Origin: Dyadobacter fermentans DSM 18053 | GTDB lineage: Bacteria > Bacteroidota > Bacteroidia > Cytophagales > Spirosomataceae | Assembly (NCBI RefSeq): GCF_000023125.1 | Contig: NC_013037.1 | Span: forward strand, 2,108,001-2,172,000 | Direction of reading: 5' to 3' | DNA: 64,000 nucleotides | Shown: positions 26,145 to 34,479 of the stretch, one piece after another | Position numbering within the stretch: the stretch's first letter is position 1 | Layout: every line of letters begins with the position of its first letter | Made by a program: the position numbers and the translations under genes | Notes under the pieces: generated by a model | What the model was told of the DNA's origin: nothing | Database searches by the model: none | Seen by the model: the letters and a program-made list of their open reading frames with translations, nothing else

Positions 26145-27632
26145 CTATTTGGCGACCAGCACTTTTTGAGAAAACGAGCTGCCGTTTGAGCGGTGCATGG
26201 TGACAACATACATTCCCGATTTCAGCGCGTGGCAGTCGATACCATCCGGCTGAACCTGGTTAGCGGAATATACCTGCCGGCCGGCGAGGTCATTAATCGT
26301 AACGCTTGTAATATCGGCACGGTTGGCAAAGCGAATCTTATCGGTTACCGGATTAGGGAATATGCTGATGGCATTCTCAATATCCATCGTCACGCTCTGC
26401 ATGCTGCTGTACGCAAAGCTGCCGTCCAGGTCCACCATTTTGAGGCGGTATAGGTTTTCGCGGAAAGGTGATGCGTCGGTGAATGTGTAATCGATTTTTT
26501 CCTTGCTTTCGCCATTTGACGACACTGTTCCGATGCGGTTCCAGACCTTGCCGTTCACGCTGTGTTCGATGTCAAAATGGCTGCTGTTCGACTCGGTCGA
26601 TGTGGTCCAGCTCAGGTTAACCGCCTTGCCTTCTTTTGCGGCTGCGAATTTCACGAGGGTAACAGGCAGCGAAATCGAATTCTCTTCGAAATAGAAATTG
26701 TGGAACTCAAAACCGCCTTTCTGATCGAAATGCCCGCCGATAATGGACTGCCCGTTGATCGAGCCGCCATTGCCATTCAGGCTGGCTTTCGGTGCGAGAA
26801 AGTTGCCGAGCCATTTGAAATGGGACAGAGAAATAAAGTTGGCATTGGGAAAATTGAAAAGTACGCGTCCATTCACCTGGTCGGCGCCATTCATTTTCAT
26901 GCTGCCGCTGCTGATCGTGAGTGAAGTGTTCAGGATATTGATGATCGCAGAGGAGCCCGCCGGTATCTCCACCTTGATTTCGTCGCTGGACATATTTTCA
27001 GGCAGCGTAATATCGAAAACGTTCAACCCGAGGCTGGTGCCTTTTAAGGTATACTGGTGGTAGCCGTCAAAAAGCAGCGTGCCGGTGTTCGGCAGAAGAT
27101 CCAGCTTGCCGCTCAGCGTGCGGTAGTAGTCGATCAGCTCATTGTCCGAAAACCGGATGTGGTCCAAAACGCCGCCTTTGATCGATGTGCCGGTCACTAT
27201 CAAGCTCGGCAGCGTCGTTCCTGAGGGGTTGGTGTTGTAAATCATGTTCCCCCGGAGGCCCCAATTGCCCACGCCAGTGTTGTTAAACGCACCGTTGATG
27301 ACGAAGTTATCGGTGTCGTCCGGGGCGTTCACACCTTGCCCGCCCGTGCCCACGCTGTACCCGCCGGTGGTGAGGTTAAAGTCGCCGGCCACGGCAAGTC
27401 GTCCTTCCACGTCGCCGGAATTGCTTTGGAAGTTGCCGAAAATGATGGCGTTGAAATTTCCATTACCCACAAAATCGGAGGACAGAAACTCATCCGGGAT
27501 TGTCAGGATGGTTTCTGCGCCCTGCGCTTGCGCCGGCTTTTCGATACCAGCACATACGACGGAAGTAATTAGGGCAGCGCGACAGAACTTTGCGTAGTTT
27601 GGTAGACTAAGTAATTTGAAGAAGTTTTTCAT
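26145..27632 (-). CDS. Choice-of-anchor A surface protein with T9SS sorting domain
   Basis: 495 residues. A signal peptide ends near residue 37. An adhesin-like beta-helical domain of the choice-of-anchor A type covers about 50-315 (NFNAIIFGNFQSNSGDVEGRLAVAGDFNL, then VNGRVLFNFPNANFISLSHFKWLGNFLAPKASL and IIGGHF). A fibronectin-like linker follows (VTLVKFAAAKEGKAVNLSWTTSTESNSSHFDIEH), and a type A T9SS C-terminal domain ends it (AISIFPNPVTDKIRF... GMYVVTMHRSNGSSFSQKVLVAK). The protein should be exported by T9SS and fixed to the cell surface. The linker plus sorting domain closely resembles that of the protein at 49206. Confidence 0.88.
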   Translation of the reverse strand: MKNFFKLLSLPNYAKFCRAALITSVVCAGIEKPAQAQGAETILTIPDEFLSSDFVGNGNFNAIIFGNFQSNSGDVEGRLAVAGDFNLTTGGYSVGTGGQGVNAPDDTDNFVINGAFNNTGVGNWGLRGNMIYNTNPSGTTLPSLIVTGTSIKGGVLDHIRFSDNELIDYYRTLSGKLDLLPNTGTLLFDGYHQYTLKGTSLGLNVFDITLPENMSSDEIKVEIPAGSSAIINILNTSLTISSGSMKMNGADQVNGRVLFNFPNANFISLSHFKWLGNFLAPKASLNGNGGSINGQSIIGGHFDQKGGFEFHNFYFEENSISLPVTLVKFAAAKEGKAVNLSWTTSTESNSSHFDIEHSVNGKVWNRIGTVSSNGESKEKIDYTFTDASPFRENLYRLKMVDLDGSFAYSSMQSVTMDIENAISIFPNPVTDKIRFANRADITSVTINDLAGRQVYSANQVQPDGIDCHALKSGMYVVTMHRSNGSSFSQKVLVAK

Positions 27633-27888
27633 AACAATTTGATAGAGAAGGAAATGATCGATTTTTGATTGGAGAATAAAATGCGTATCCGCGGATTATT
27701 CAAACAAAATCGGTCTCATTGCTTCATTTTTTTCAAATTGGCATGTACTTGTCGAAAGTAGTCTATCGGTTAATTAAATAGCCTCGCTTTAGTTCGCATC
27801 GACTATCGAACTATCGGGCGCCGGCATGTTAGGATTGACGATGCACCGATGACGAAATAGTGCAATGCAATTTTTGCATCTACCTCTC

Positions 27889-29541
27889 CTACATTGGTAA
27901 AAAAATCTTGAACGTGGCTCCGTGCCCGAGTTGACTGCTTGCCGTGAGCGCGCCGCCATGATGCGTCACCACCTTTTCGCAAATCGCCAATCCGATGCCT
28001 GTCCCTTCATATTCGCTCCGCCCGTGAAGCCGCTGGAACACCTGAAATATGCGGTCCAGATATTGTTCGTCAAACCCTATCCCATTGTCCTGCACCTGGA
28101 TCAGGTGATAGACCTCCGATTTGCGGACCGGGTTCGCGGCGGCGGGAAGCAGCGTTCGGGGTACCTGGTCGTAAGTGACGAGCACCACCGGCGCGTGCCC
28201 GGGCCGACGGAATTTCAATGCATTTGCCAGCAGGTTCCTGAAAAGCTGACCCAGCTGCAATGCATTGCCTTCGATCACGGGGAGCCGCTCAACTTGCACA
28301 TGCGCATTGGTTTCGGCGATAATGAGGTCCAGGTCGAGCAGTATGGTGTCGATCACCGCATTCAATTCCACCGGCTCGATGCGCGCCTGGCCGGTTGTGA
28401 TGTTGGAAAATTCCAGCAGGTCGTTGATCAATGTGGACATTCTTCCCGCTGCGGCATTGATCCGCTCAATGTACCTGGCGTCGTTTCCGGCCGCGCCGGG
28501 TATATGGGATGTCAGTAACGCGCTGAACTGCCGTATTTTGCGCAGCGGCTCCTGCAAATCGTGGCCGGCTGCGTACGCAAATTGTTCGAGGTTTTCATTC
28601 GAGCGCAACAGAAGGCGGTTGGCTTCTTCGAGCTCTTCATTTACAACCATATATTCCTCATTTTGTGCGGCAAGTTCTTCGTTGAGGGCTTCCAGCTCTG
28701 TGGTCCGCTCCTGCACGAGCCGCTCCAGATCCTGCTGCCTGTGGCGCTCGGCGGTCACATCCTGGGCCGTTCCCAGCAATTTATAGGGCTTGCCCTCGGC
28801 ATTCGATACCACAATCCCCCGCGCATGCACCACCCGCTCCGAACGTGTATCGGGATGAACCAGGCGGTACTCCGCATCGAAAATCCCGGAAGAGCCCGGC
28901 GCGATCGCCCGGTTGATCGCCGCCTCTACGGGGTCGCGGTCTTCGGGGTGCATCGGGTCGTATACGTCGTCGATCGCGATCCGTTCTTTTGCGAAACCAA
29001 ACCAGGATTGAATGTTTTCCGAATAACTCACCGCTCGTGTAGTCAGGTCGAGCTCCCAGGTGCCGAGCTGGGCGAGGTCAATGGCACCTTTCAGGCTTGT
29101 CTGGGCCAATTCGAGCTGCTGGCGGGCCAGCACCAGGTCAGTCACGTCGGCAGCGGTGTTCATTACACCATACACCTCTCCCTGCGCGTCGAAAAGCGGG
29201 GTAAAGCTGTATTTGAAATAAAACTCCTGCAAAATGCCGTCGACAACCAGGTCTACGCGCTGGTTATTGGCGTGGTGGGGCTCGCCGGTGGTGTATACTT
29301 TTTGGATTTGTTCGTAAATGCCGGTTCCCGCGAGCTCGGGCAACACTTCGGCGTACGTTTTACCCACTACTTCCGGACCTTTTCCCCAAACGTCGATGAT
29401 GGATTGATTAACAAGCGCAATGCGCATTTCGCGCCCCACATACACGCCAATGGGAAAAGGGGCACTCTCCACCATGCTTTGAAGTTGAAGCTTATCATTT
29501 GAATCTAGGCCCGATTCCTTAGCCGGAACAATGCCGCTCAT
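27889..29541 (-). CDS. Cytoplasmic PAS-domain sensor histidine kinase
   Basis: 550 residues without membrane segments. Two PAS domains lie at about 20-140 (MVESAPFPIGVYVGREMRIALVNQ) and 150-270. A coiled coil (TTELEALNEELAAQNEEYMVVNEELEEANRLLLRSNENL) leads into the HisKA domain with the phosphoacceptor His327 in AGHDLQEPLRKI. The ATPase domain follows, with the N box LFRNLLANALKF, G1 DNGIGFD and G2 GTGIGLAICEKVV. It belongs to the phytochrome-like AGHDLQEPLR subgroup. No response regulator is adjacent, so it is an orphan kinase. A good promoter lies just upstream. Confidence 0.93.
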   Translation of the reverse strand: MSGIVPAKESGLDSNDKLQLQSMVESAPFPIGVYVGREMRIALVNQSIIDVWGKGPEVVGKTYAEVLPELAGTGIYEQIQKVYTTGEPHHANNQRVDLVVDGILQEFYFKYSFTPLFDAQGEVYGVMNTAADVTDLVLARQQLELAQTSLKGAIDLAQLGTWELDLTTRAVSYSENIQSWFGFAKERIAIDDVYDPMHPEDRDPVEAAINRAIAPGSSGIFDAEYRLVHPDTRSERVVHARGIVVSNAEGKPYKLLGTAQDVTAERHRQQDLERLVQERTTELEALNEELAAQNEEYMVVNEELEEANRLLLRSNENLEQFAYAAGHDLQEPLRKIRQFSALLTSHIPGAAGNDARYIERINAAAGRMSTLINDLLEFSNITTGQARIEPVELNAVIDTILLDLDLIIAETNAHVQVERLPVIEGNALQLGQLFRNLLANALKFRRPGHAPVVLVTYDQVPRTLLPAAANPVRKSEVYHLIQVQDNGIGFDEQYLDRIFQVFQRLHGRSEYEGTGIGLAICEKVVTHHGGALTASSQLGHGATFKIFLPM

Positions 29542-29581
29542 AATGTCTTTTAGTTGAATGGAGTTACTTTTTATTCAATTC

Positions 29582-29612
29582 CAAAACTAAAAACCGTGCC
29601 AGCCGGCCGCAA
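29582..29612 (-). promoter_or_regulatory. Bacteroidota-type promoter of the histidine kinase
   Basis: On the minus strand TTG (29612-29610) is followed after 20 bases by TAGTTTTG (29589-29582), a full match to TAnnTTTG with ideal spacing. The transcript would begin about 33 bases before the ATG at 29541. Confidence 0.6.
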
Positions 29613-29732
29613 CTATTACACCCATTTGATCCATCCCCCGTGGCCTTCCCTCATCCCAAAGCATCCGCTGCTGATGCCGGATAACATGACGAATGTCAGT
29701 TCCGCACCCGTTCCAGCCTTCAACGAATGCTT

Positions 29733-29740
29733 TATCTTTG
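29733..29740 (+). promoter_or_regulatory. Candidate -7 box for yjdM
   Basis: TATCTTTG matches TAnnTTTG and lies 21 bases before the ATG at 29762, which leaves a very short leader. No clear -33 box is seen. Confidence 0.4.
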
Positions 29741-29761
29741 CCGCAAATCATTTTAACACTC

Positions 29762-30100
29762 ATGCCTGAATTAGCACCTTGCCCCCAATGTAAATCCACT
29801 TACACCTACGAAATGGGCTCCCTGTTGCTTTGCCCCGAATGCGGCTACGAATGGAGCCCGGCCGAGGCCGAAGCCCCCGAGGACACATTTGTTGTAAAAG
29901 ACGCCAACGGCAATGTCCTGCAAAACGGCGATTCCGTGGTCACGATTAAAAACCTGCCGGTGAAAGGCTCTTCCCAATCGATCAAGGCCGGAACGAAAGT
30001 GAGAAACATCCGCCTGGTAGACAGCGATCACAACATCGACTGCAAAATAGACGGCTTCGGCGCCATGGCACTGAAATCGGAATTTGTGAAGAAGGCGTAG
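29762..30100 (+). CDS. yjdM: YjdM/PhnA-family zinc-ribbon protein
   Basis: 112 residues, from the ATG at 29762. An N-terminal zinc ribbon with Cys7, Cys10, Cys24 and Cys27 (CPQC ... CPEC) is followed by the compact PhnA domain ([30 protein letters not shown] ... [17 protein letters not shown]). Length and sequence match the family over its whole length. The E. coli protein was once called an alkylphosphonate protein; its true role is unclear. Single-gene unit. Confidence 0.93.
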   Translation: MPELAPCPQCKSTYTYEMGSLLLCPECGYEWSPAEAEAPEDTFVVKDANGNVLQNGDSVVTIKNLPVKGSSQSIKAGTKVRNIRLVDSDHNIDCKIDGFGAMALKSEFVKKA

Positions 30101-30115
30101 GCAGGCAAAAATAAA

Positions 30116-30157
30116 AAACCATAACCGGCGGTCACCCCGCGGTTATGGTTTGTCGGA
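30116..30157. terminator. Bidirectional terminator between yjdM and the VOC gene
   Basis: AAACCATAACCG (30116-30127) pairs with CGGTTATGGTTT (30140-30151). On the minus strand the stem is followed by a T-rich tract, so it serves the VOC gene best; it may also stop yjdM transcripts. Confidence 0.8.
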
Positions 30158-30177
30158 AACTGATTGCTTCCGTGGGA

Positions 30178-30585
30178 TTATGACGCAGGGAACTGAGTTT
30201 CGTCCATGTAGGCAAGCTCCCACTGATGGCCGTCCAGGTCGGCAAAGCTGTGCTGATACATCCAGCCGTGGTCGGCGGCGTCCTTATAAATGGTGGCGCC
30301 CAGCTCTTTCGCTTTGGCGACGGTTTGCTGCACCTCCTCGCGCGACGCGGCGTCGAGGGCGATCAGCACTTCGGTGCTTTCGTGGGCGTTGGAAATCGGC
30401 TTTTGGGTGAATGTCGCAAAATAGGGCTCCGTGAGCAGCATTGCGAAAATAGCGTCGCTGATCACCATGCAGGCGGCATTTTCATCGGAAAACTGGGGAT
30501 TGAAGGTAAAGCCAAGACCTTCGAAAAATGTTTTTGATTTGTTGAGATCCTTAACCGGCAGGTTAACAAAAATTTTGGTTGCCAT
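30178..30585 (-). CDS. VOC-family (glyoxalase/bleomycin-resistance fold) protein
   Basis: 135 residues from the ATG at 30585. It has two beta-alpha-beta-beta-beta units: MATKIFVNLPVKDLNKSKTFFEGLGF at the start, and the second module with STEVLIALDAASREEVQQTVAKAKELGA and the ending SFADLDGHQWELAYMD. The last Glu (HQWELAY) is the usual metal ligand position of the superfamily. It resembles the extradiol-dioxygenase-like lactoylglutathione lyase relatives common in soil Bacteroidota; no substrate can be given. It is a single gene with its own terminator, and lies downstream of an AraC gene on the same strand. Confidence 0.9.
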   Translation of the reverse strand: MATKIFVNLPVKDLNKSKTFFEGLGFTFNPQFSDENAACMVISDAIFAMLLTEPYFATFTQKPISNAHESTEVLIALDAASREEVQQTVAKAKELGATIYKDAADHGWMYQHSFADLDGHQWELAYMDETQFPAS

Positions 30586-30684
30586 TTGTTGTTCATTTAA
30601 GTGGTTATAGAAATAATTACCAATGCAAAGAAAGGCTACCATCCGCCGTTCGAATGGTGAAAAGCTTGGGTGTGATGGTGAATT

Positions 30685-31584
30685 CTATTTATGCTTCTGC
30701 TTCCGGAAGGCCAGCGGCGATATCCGCTCATGTTTTTTGAAAAAACTGCCAAAATTAGCCGGGTCCGAAAAGCCAAGCTGGTAGGCGATCTCGGCCATAT
30801 CCACGTGCGTGTACAGAAGCAGCGATTTCGCCTCCGTAATTAACCGCGCGGCAATGTAAGAAAGCGCATTTTTGCCCGACACGGCCTTCACCGACTGAGA
30901 AAGATGGTTGGGCGTCACAGAGAGTAGGTCGGCGTATTCTTTTACTGTTCTTTTATCAATATAATGATTGTTCACCAATTGCAGGTATTTGCTTAAAAGC
31001 AGTTGCTGGGGCGTTGCAAACCGGGCTATTTTCTTTCGTTCCGCCACAAACACCTTCATATAATAGAGCAATGCCAGCAACCGTGCCCGCGCTTCCATGT
31101 GCGACTCAGGGCCGGACCGCTCGTAAGCGGCCAGTACTTCCCCGAAATGCGGGGCCAGGGCGTCGAAGGTCGCCTGGTCGAGCTTAAACAGATTGGTATA
31201 CATCCGGTTGAAGAACGGGAATTCATCATGAAAATCCGGCTTGAAAAACGAGAAGCATTCGGATTTGAAATAGATTACGTACCCTTCCAAAGTTTCGTCG
31301 TGCGAGAAGCTGTACACCAGGTCGGGCGAGTGAAAGACCAGGTACGATTCCGGGTTGGTGACGGTTTTATCCCCATAACTGACTTGCGCATTGCCGGAGT
31401 TGACAAACAATGCGAAAAAATAAAACGACCTTTTGAAGGGAGGTTTGTAGATTTCCGCCGGGTGTTCCAACTTTTTCAGCCTGAGACAATAGAACAGCGG
31501 ATTGGTTGTCCTGCCTGCCGAAGGGATCGATTCCAGGAAGGCGTTGATGTCTGTATAATAAGGAATGGACATTTTCTTTTTCAT
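30685..31584 (-). CDS. AraC-family transcriptional regulator, divergent from the fucosidase
   Basis: 299 residues from the ATG at 31584; an open frame reaching 31653 adds unlikely sequence in the divergent promoter region. The N-terminal cupin sensor (FKRSFYFFALFVNSGNAQVSYGDKTV, ESYLVFHSPDLVYSF) is followed by a DNA-binding domain from about 195 (RTVKEYADLLSVTPNHLSQSVKAVSG, then HVDMAEIAYQLGFSDPANFGSFFKKHERISPLAFRKQ). It is divergent from the GH95 gene, with 135 bases between the starts, so control of that gene is possible but not shown. The VOC gene lies downstream after 99 bases. Confidence 0.9.
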   Translation of the reverse strand: MKKKMSIPYYTDINAFLESIPSAGRTTNPLFYCLRLKKLEHPAEIYKPPFKRSFYFFALFVNSGNAQVSYGDKTVTNPESYLVFHSPDLVYSFSHDETLEGYVIYFKSECFSFFKPDFHDEFPFFNRMYTNLFKLDQATFDALAPHFGEVLAAYERSGPESHMEARARLLALLYYMKVFVAERKKIARFATPQQLLLSKYLQLVNNHYIDKRTVKEYADLLSVTPNHLSQSVKAVSGKNALSYIAARLITEAKSLLLYTHVDMAEIAYQLGFSDPANFGSFFKKHERISPLAFRKQKHK

Positions 31585-31719
31585 GATGGCGTGCCTGCCG
31601 ACACCGTTCAACTGGCTGCTTTTCGCGATATTGCAGCCATGCAAGTCCCGCACAACAGCCGACGGATTGGTCGTACAAATGGTCCGATGGCTTTTATCCT
31701 TTAAAATTAACCAAGTATA

Positions 31720-34221
31720 ATGAAGATAATCAATGCAATAGCAACAGCGCTGCTCCTGAATGCGCTTTCAACCGACGTGATTGCGCAGAAAGGCCAGGAC
31801 CTGAAACTATGGTATAGCAAACCCGCCTCGCGCTGGGTAGAGGCGCTGCCGGTGGGTAACGGGCATATCGGCGCCATGGTGTTCGGCGGTGTGGAAGAGG
31901 AACTGATGCAGCTCAATGAGAGCACATTGTGGTCGGGCGGGCCGGTGAAGACGAACGTGAACCCTGCCTCGGCCTCCTACCTGCCGCAGGTGCGGAAAGC
32001 ATTGCTGGAAGAGCAGGACTACCAGAAAGCCAACGAGTTGCTCAAAAAAATGCAGGGCCTTTACACGGAATCCTACATGCCCATGGCCGACCTGAAGATC
32101 GTCCATGACCTGAAAGGACAGCCGGCCTCGGCCTACTACCGCGACCTCGATATCGCGCACTCCAAAGCGACAACCCGTTTTTCCGCCGGGGGTGTTGACT
32201 ATAAACGGGAAGTGTTCACTTCGGCACCGGATAATATTATGGTGATCAAAGTGTCCGCTTCAAAACCCAATGCGCTCAATTTCACTGTTTCGCTCAGCAG
32301 CCAGCTGCGCTACCGGCTCGAAGCTTCGGGTAACAAGGAGCTGCTCGTGAACGGCAAGGCCCCATCGCACGTGGCACCGAACTATTATAATCCGCCGGGC
32401 CAGGAGCCAATCATTTACGACGATCCGAATGGCTGCAACGGCACCCGTTTCCAGATCCGCACCAAAGCCGTGAGCAGAGGAGGCACAACGGTCGTCGACA
32501 CAGCCGGTATCCATGTTAAAAATGCTACGGAAGTGGTGATTTTCCTTTCCGCGGCCACAAGTTTCAACGGCTTCGACAAATGCCCCGACAAAGATGGCAA
32601 GGATGAAAAAGCATTGGCGAAAAACTACCTCGACAAGGCCCTGGCCAAAGGGTACGCCACGCTGGCTACCAGCCACCAGCACGACTATCACAGCTATTTC
32701 AACCGCGTAAGTTTCTCGGTAACAGACACGCTCACACGCAACCCGAACACTGCATTGCCTTCGGACGAGCGCCTGATGGCCTATGCCAAAGGCGATTACG
32801 ACCCGGGGCTGGAAACATTGTACTACCAGTTTGGCCGGTATCTGCTCATTTCTTCTTCACGCGCCGCATTGCCGGGCGTGCCCGCCGGACCACCTGCCAA
32901 TTTGCAGGGCATTTGGAACAAAGAAATGCGCCCGCCGTGGAGCTCCAACTACACCATCAATATCAACACGCAAATGAACTATTGGCCTGCGGAAGTGGCT
33001 AACCTGTCGGAAATGCACCGGCCGCTGCTTTCGTGGATCAAAGACCTCTCGCAAACCGGCGCGGTAACGGCCAAAGAATTTTACGATGCCAAAGGCTGGG
33101 TGGCGCACCATAATGCCGATATATGGGGAATGTCCAATCCGGTGGGAAATGTGGGCGATGGCGACCCGGTGTGGGCCAACTGGTACATGGGTGCCAACTG
33201 GCTCTGCCAGCATTTGTGGGAGCATTACCGGTTTTCGGGCGATAAGGCATTTCTGCGGGACAAAGGCTACCCGCTCATGAAAGAAGCCGCGCTGTTTACG
33301 CTCGACTGGCTCGTGGAAGACAAGGATGGCTACCTGGTTACGGCGCCGTCCACCTCGCCGGAAAACAAGTTCAAAGACCCGAAAGGCGGAGAAGCCGCCG
33401 TATCGGTGGCCACTACGATGGATATTTCGATCATCCACGACCTGTTTTCCAACCTGATAGACGCCGCCGAAGTGCTTGGTACCGACGAGGATTTCCGGAA
33501 ACTGCTCATTGAAAAGCGGGCCAAGCTCTATCCGCTGAAAATAGACGGGCGGGGAAGGTTGCAGGAATGGTACAAAGACTTTGAAGAAACCGACACACTC
33601 CACCGGCACGTATCGCATTTGTTCGCGCTGCATCCGGGGCGCCGCATTTCGCCGGAAACGCCCGAGTTTTTCCAGGCTGCGAAAAAAACGCTGGAAGTCC
33701 GGGGCGATCACGGCACGGGTTGGAGCAAGGGCTGGAAGATCAATTTCTGGGCGAGGCTGCTCGACGGCGACCACGCTTACCTGCTCATCCGCCAGCTGAT
33801 GAAATATACCAATGAAGGAAATAGCGAATACCGCGGCGGAGGCACCTATCCCAACTTTTTCGACGCCCACCCACCCTTCCAGATCGACGGGAATTTCGCG
33901 GGCACAGCCGGCATGTCGGAAATGCTGATCCAGAGCCATTTAAACGAAGTATACCTGCTGCCAGCATTGCCGAATGCCTGGAAACACGGACAGGTTAAAG
34001 GCCTGAGAGCGAGAGGTGGTTTTGAGGTTACGATGAACTGGAAAAATGGAAAGCTGGCCAATGCCAGTGTGAAATCCGAGAATGGGAACAATTGTACGAT
34101 CAAAACGAGGGGGCCGGTAAAGATATCGGGCGCCAAATCCGTCGAAAAGCGGACCGAGTCGGGTTACATCAATCAATTTCCTACTACCAAAGGCGGGACG
34201 TACCAGATTCAGGCGCAATAG
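31720..34221 (+). CDS. Glycoside hydrolase family 95 (alpha-L-fucosidase type)
   Basis: 833 residues with a signal peptide cleaved after about residue 22, so periplasmic or surface-exposed. The N-terminal GH95 beta domain starts [30 protein letters not shown], the family hallmark. In the (alpha/alpha)6 barrel I see NINTQMNYW with Asn414 and Asn416, Glu616 in RLQEWYKDF and Asp723 in FQIDGNFAG; these match the two Asn, the acid Glu and the Asp known from the bifidobacterial 1,2-alpha-L-fucosidase. GH95 enzymes invert; most cleave alpha-1,2-fucose, some act on alpha-L-galactosides. No SusC/SusD lies next to it. Confidence 0.95.
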   Translation: MKIINAIATALLLNALSTDVIAQKGQDLKLWYSKPASRWVEALPVGNGHIGAMVFGGVEEELMQLNESTLWSGGPVKTNVNPASASYLPQVRKALLEEQDYQKANELLKKMQGLYTESYMPMADLKIVHDLKGQPASAYYRDLDIAHSKATTRFSAGGVDYKREVFTSAPDNIMVIKVSASKPNALNFTVSLSSQLRYRLEASGNKELLVNGKAPSHVAPNYYNPPGQEPIIYDDPNGCNGTRFQIRTKAVSRGGTTVVDTAGIHVKNATEVVIFLSAATSFNGFDKCPDKDGKDEKALAKNYLDKALAKGYATLATSHQHDYHSYFNRVSFSVTDTLTRNPNTALPSDERLMAYAKGDYDPGLETLYYQFGRYLLISSSRAALPGVPAGPPANLQGIWNKEMRPPWSSNYTININTQMNYWPAEVANLSEMHRPLLSWIKDLSQTGAVTAKEFYDAKGWVAHHNADIWGMSNPVGNVGDGDPVWANWYMGANWLCQHLWEHYRFSGDKAFLRDKGYPLMKEAALFTLDWLVEDKDGYLVTAPSTSPENKFKDPKGGEAAVSVATTMDISIIHDLFSNLIDAAEVLGTDEDFRKLLIEKRAKLYPLKIDGRGRLQEWYKDFEETDTLHRHVSHLFALHPGRRISPETPEFFQAAKKTLEVRGDHGTGWSKGWKINFWARLLDGDHAYLLIRQLMKYTNEGNSEYRGGGTYPNFFDAHPPFQIDGNFAGTAGMSEMLIQSHLNEVYLLPALPNAWKHGQVKGLRARGGFEVTMNWKNGKLANASVKSENGNNCTIKTRGPVKISGAKSVEKRTESGYINQFPTTKGGTYQIQAQ

Positions 34222-34317
34222 CGCCTTGCATTTTACGGGAAAAAGGATTGAATATCACGGCAGTAAGGCGTTGCAAACGGACATGGATCGTCCGTAAATG
34301 AACAATATGCACCTTTT

Positions 34318-34366
34318 AGGTACAAAATAACTAATTCATTATCAATTAGTTATTTTGTACCTTTTT
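34318..34366 (+). terminator. Strong hairpin with T-run between the fucosidase and the permease
   Basis: A perfect 19-base stem, 34318-34336 paired with 34344-34362, with a seven-base loop is followed by TTTT. It is AT-rich, 97 bases after the fucosidase stop. It most likely ends that transcript; the symmetric AACTAATT/AATTAGTT core could also be an operator for the permease. Confidence 0.75.
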
Positions 34367-34479
34367 CATTGGCAGGCAATTTGAGCAGCATTCCGAAACT
34401 GATCAGAACAACCGACATCCTTCCAGGTATGAAAAGAGCAAAAAGCGACGATCCGTCTACGTATTTACTCAGCCGCGAT

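Noticed and set aside
32857..33939. 360-codon open frame on the minus strand
   Set aside because: Antisense to the GH95 catalytic domain; no signal peptide or family motif.
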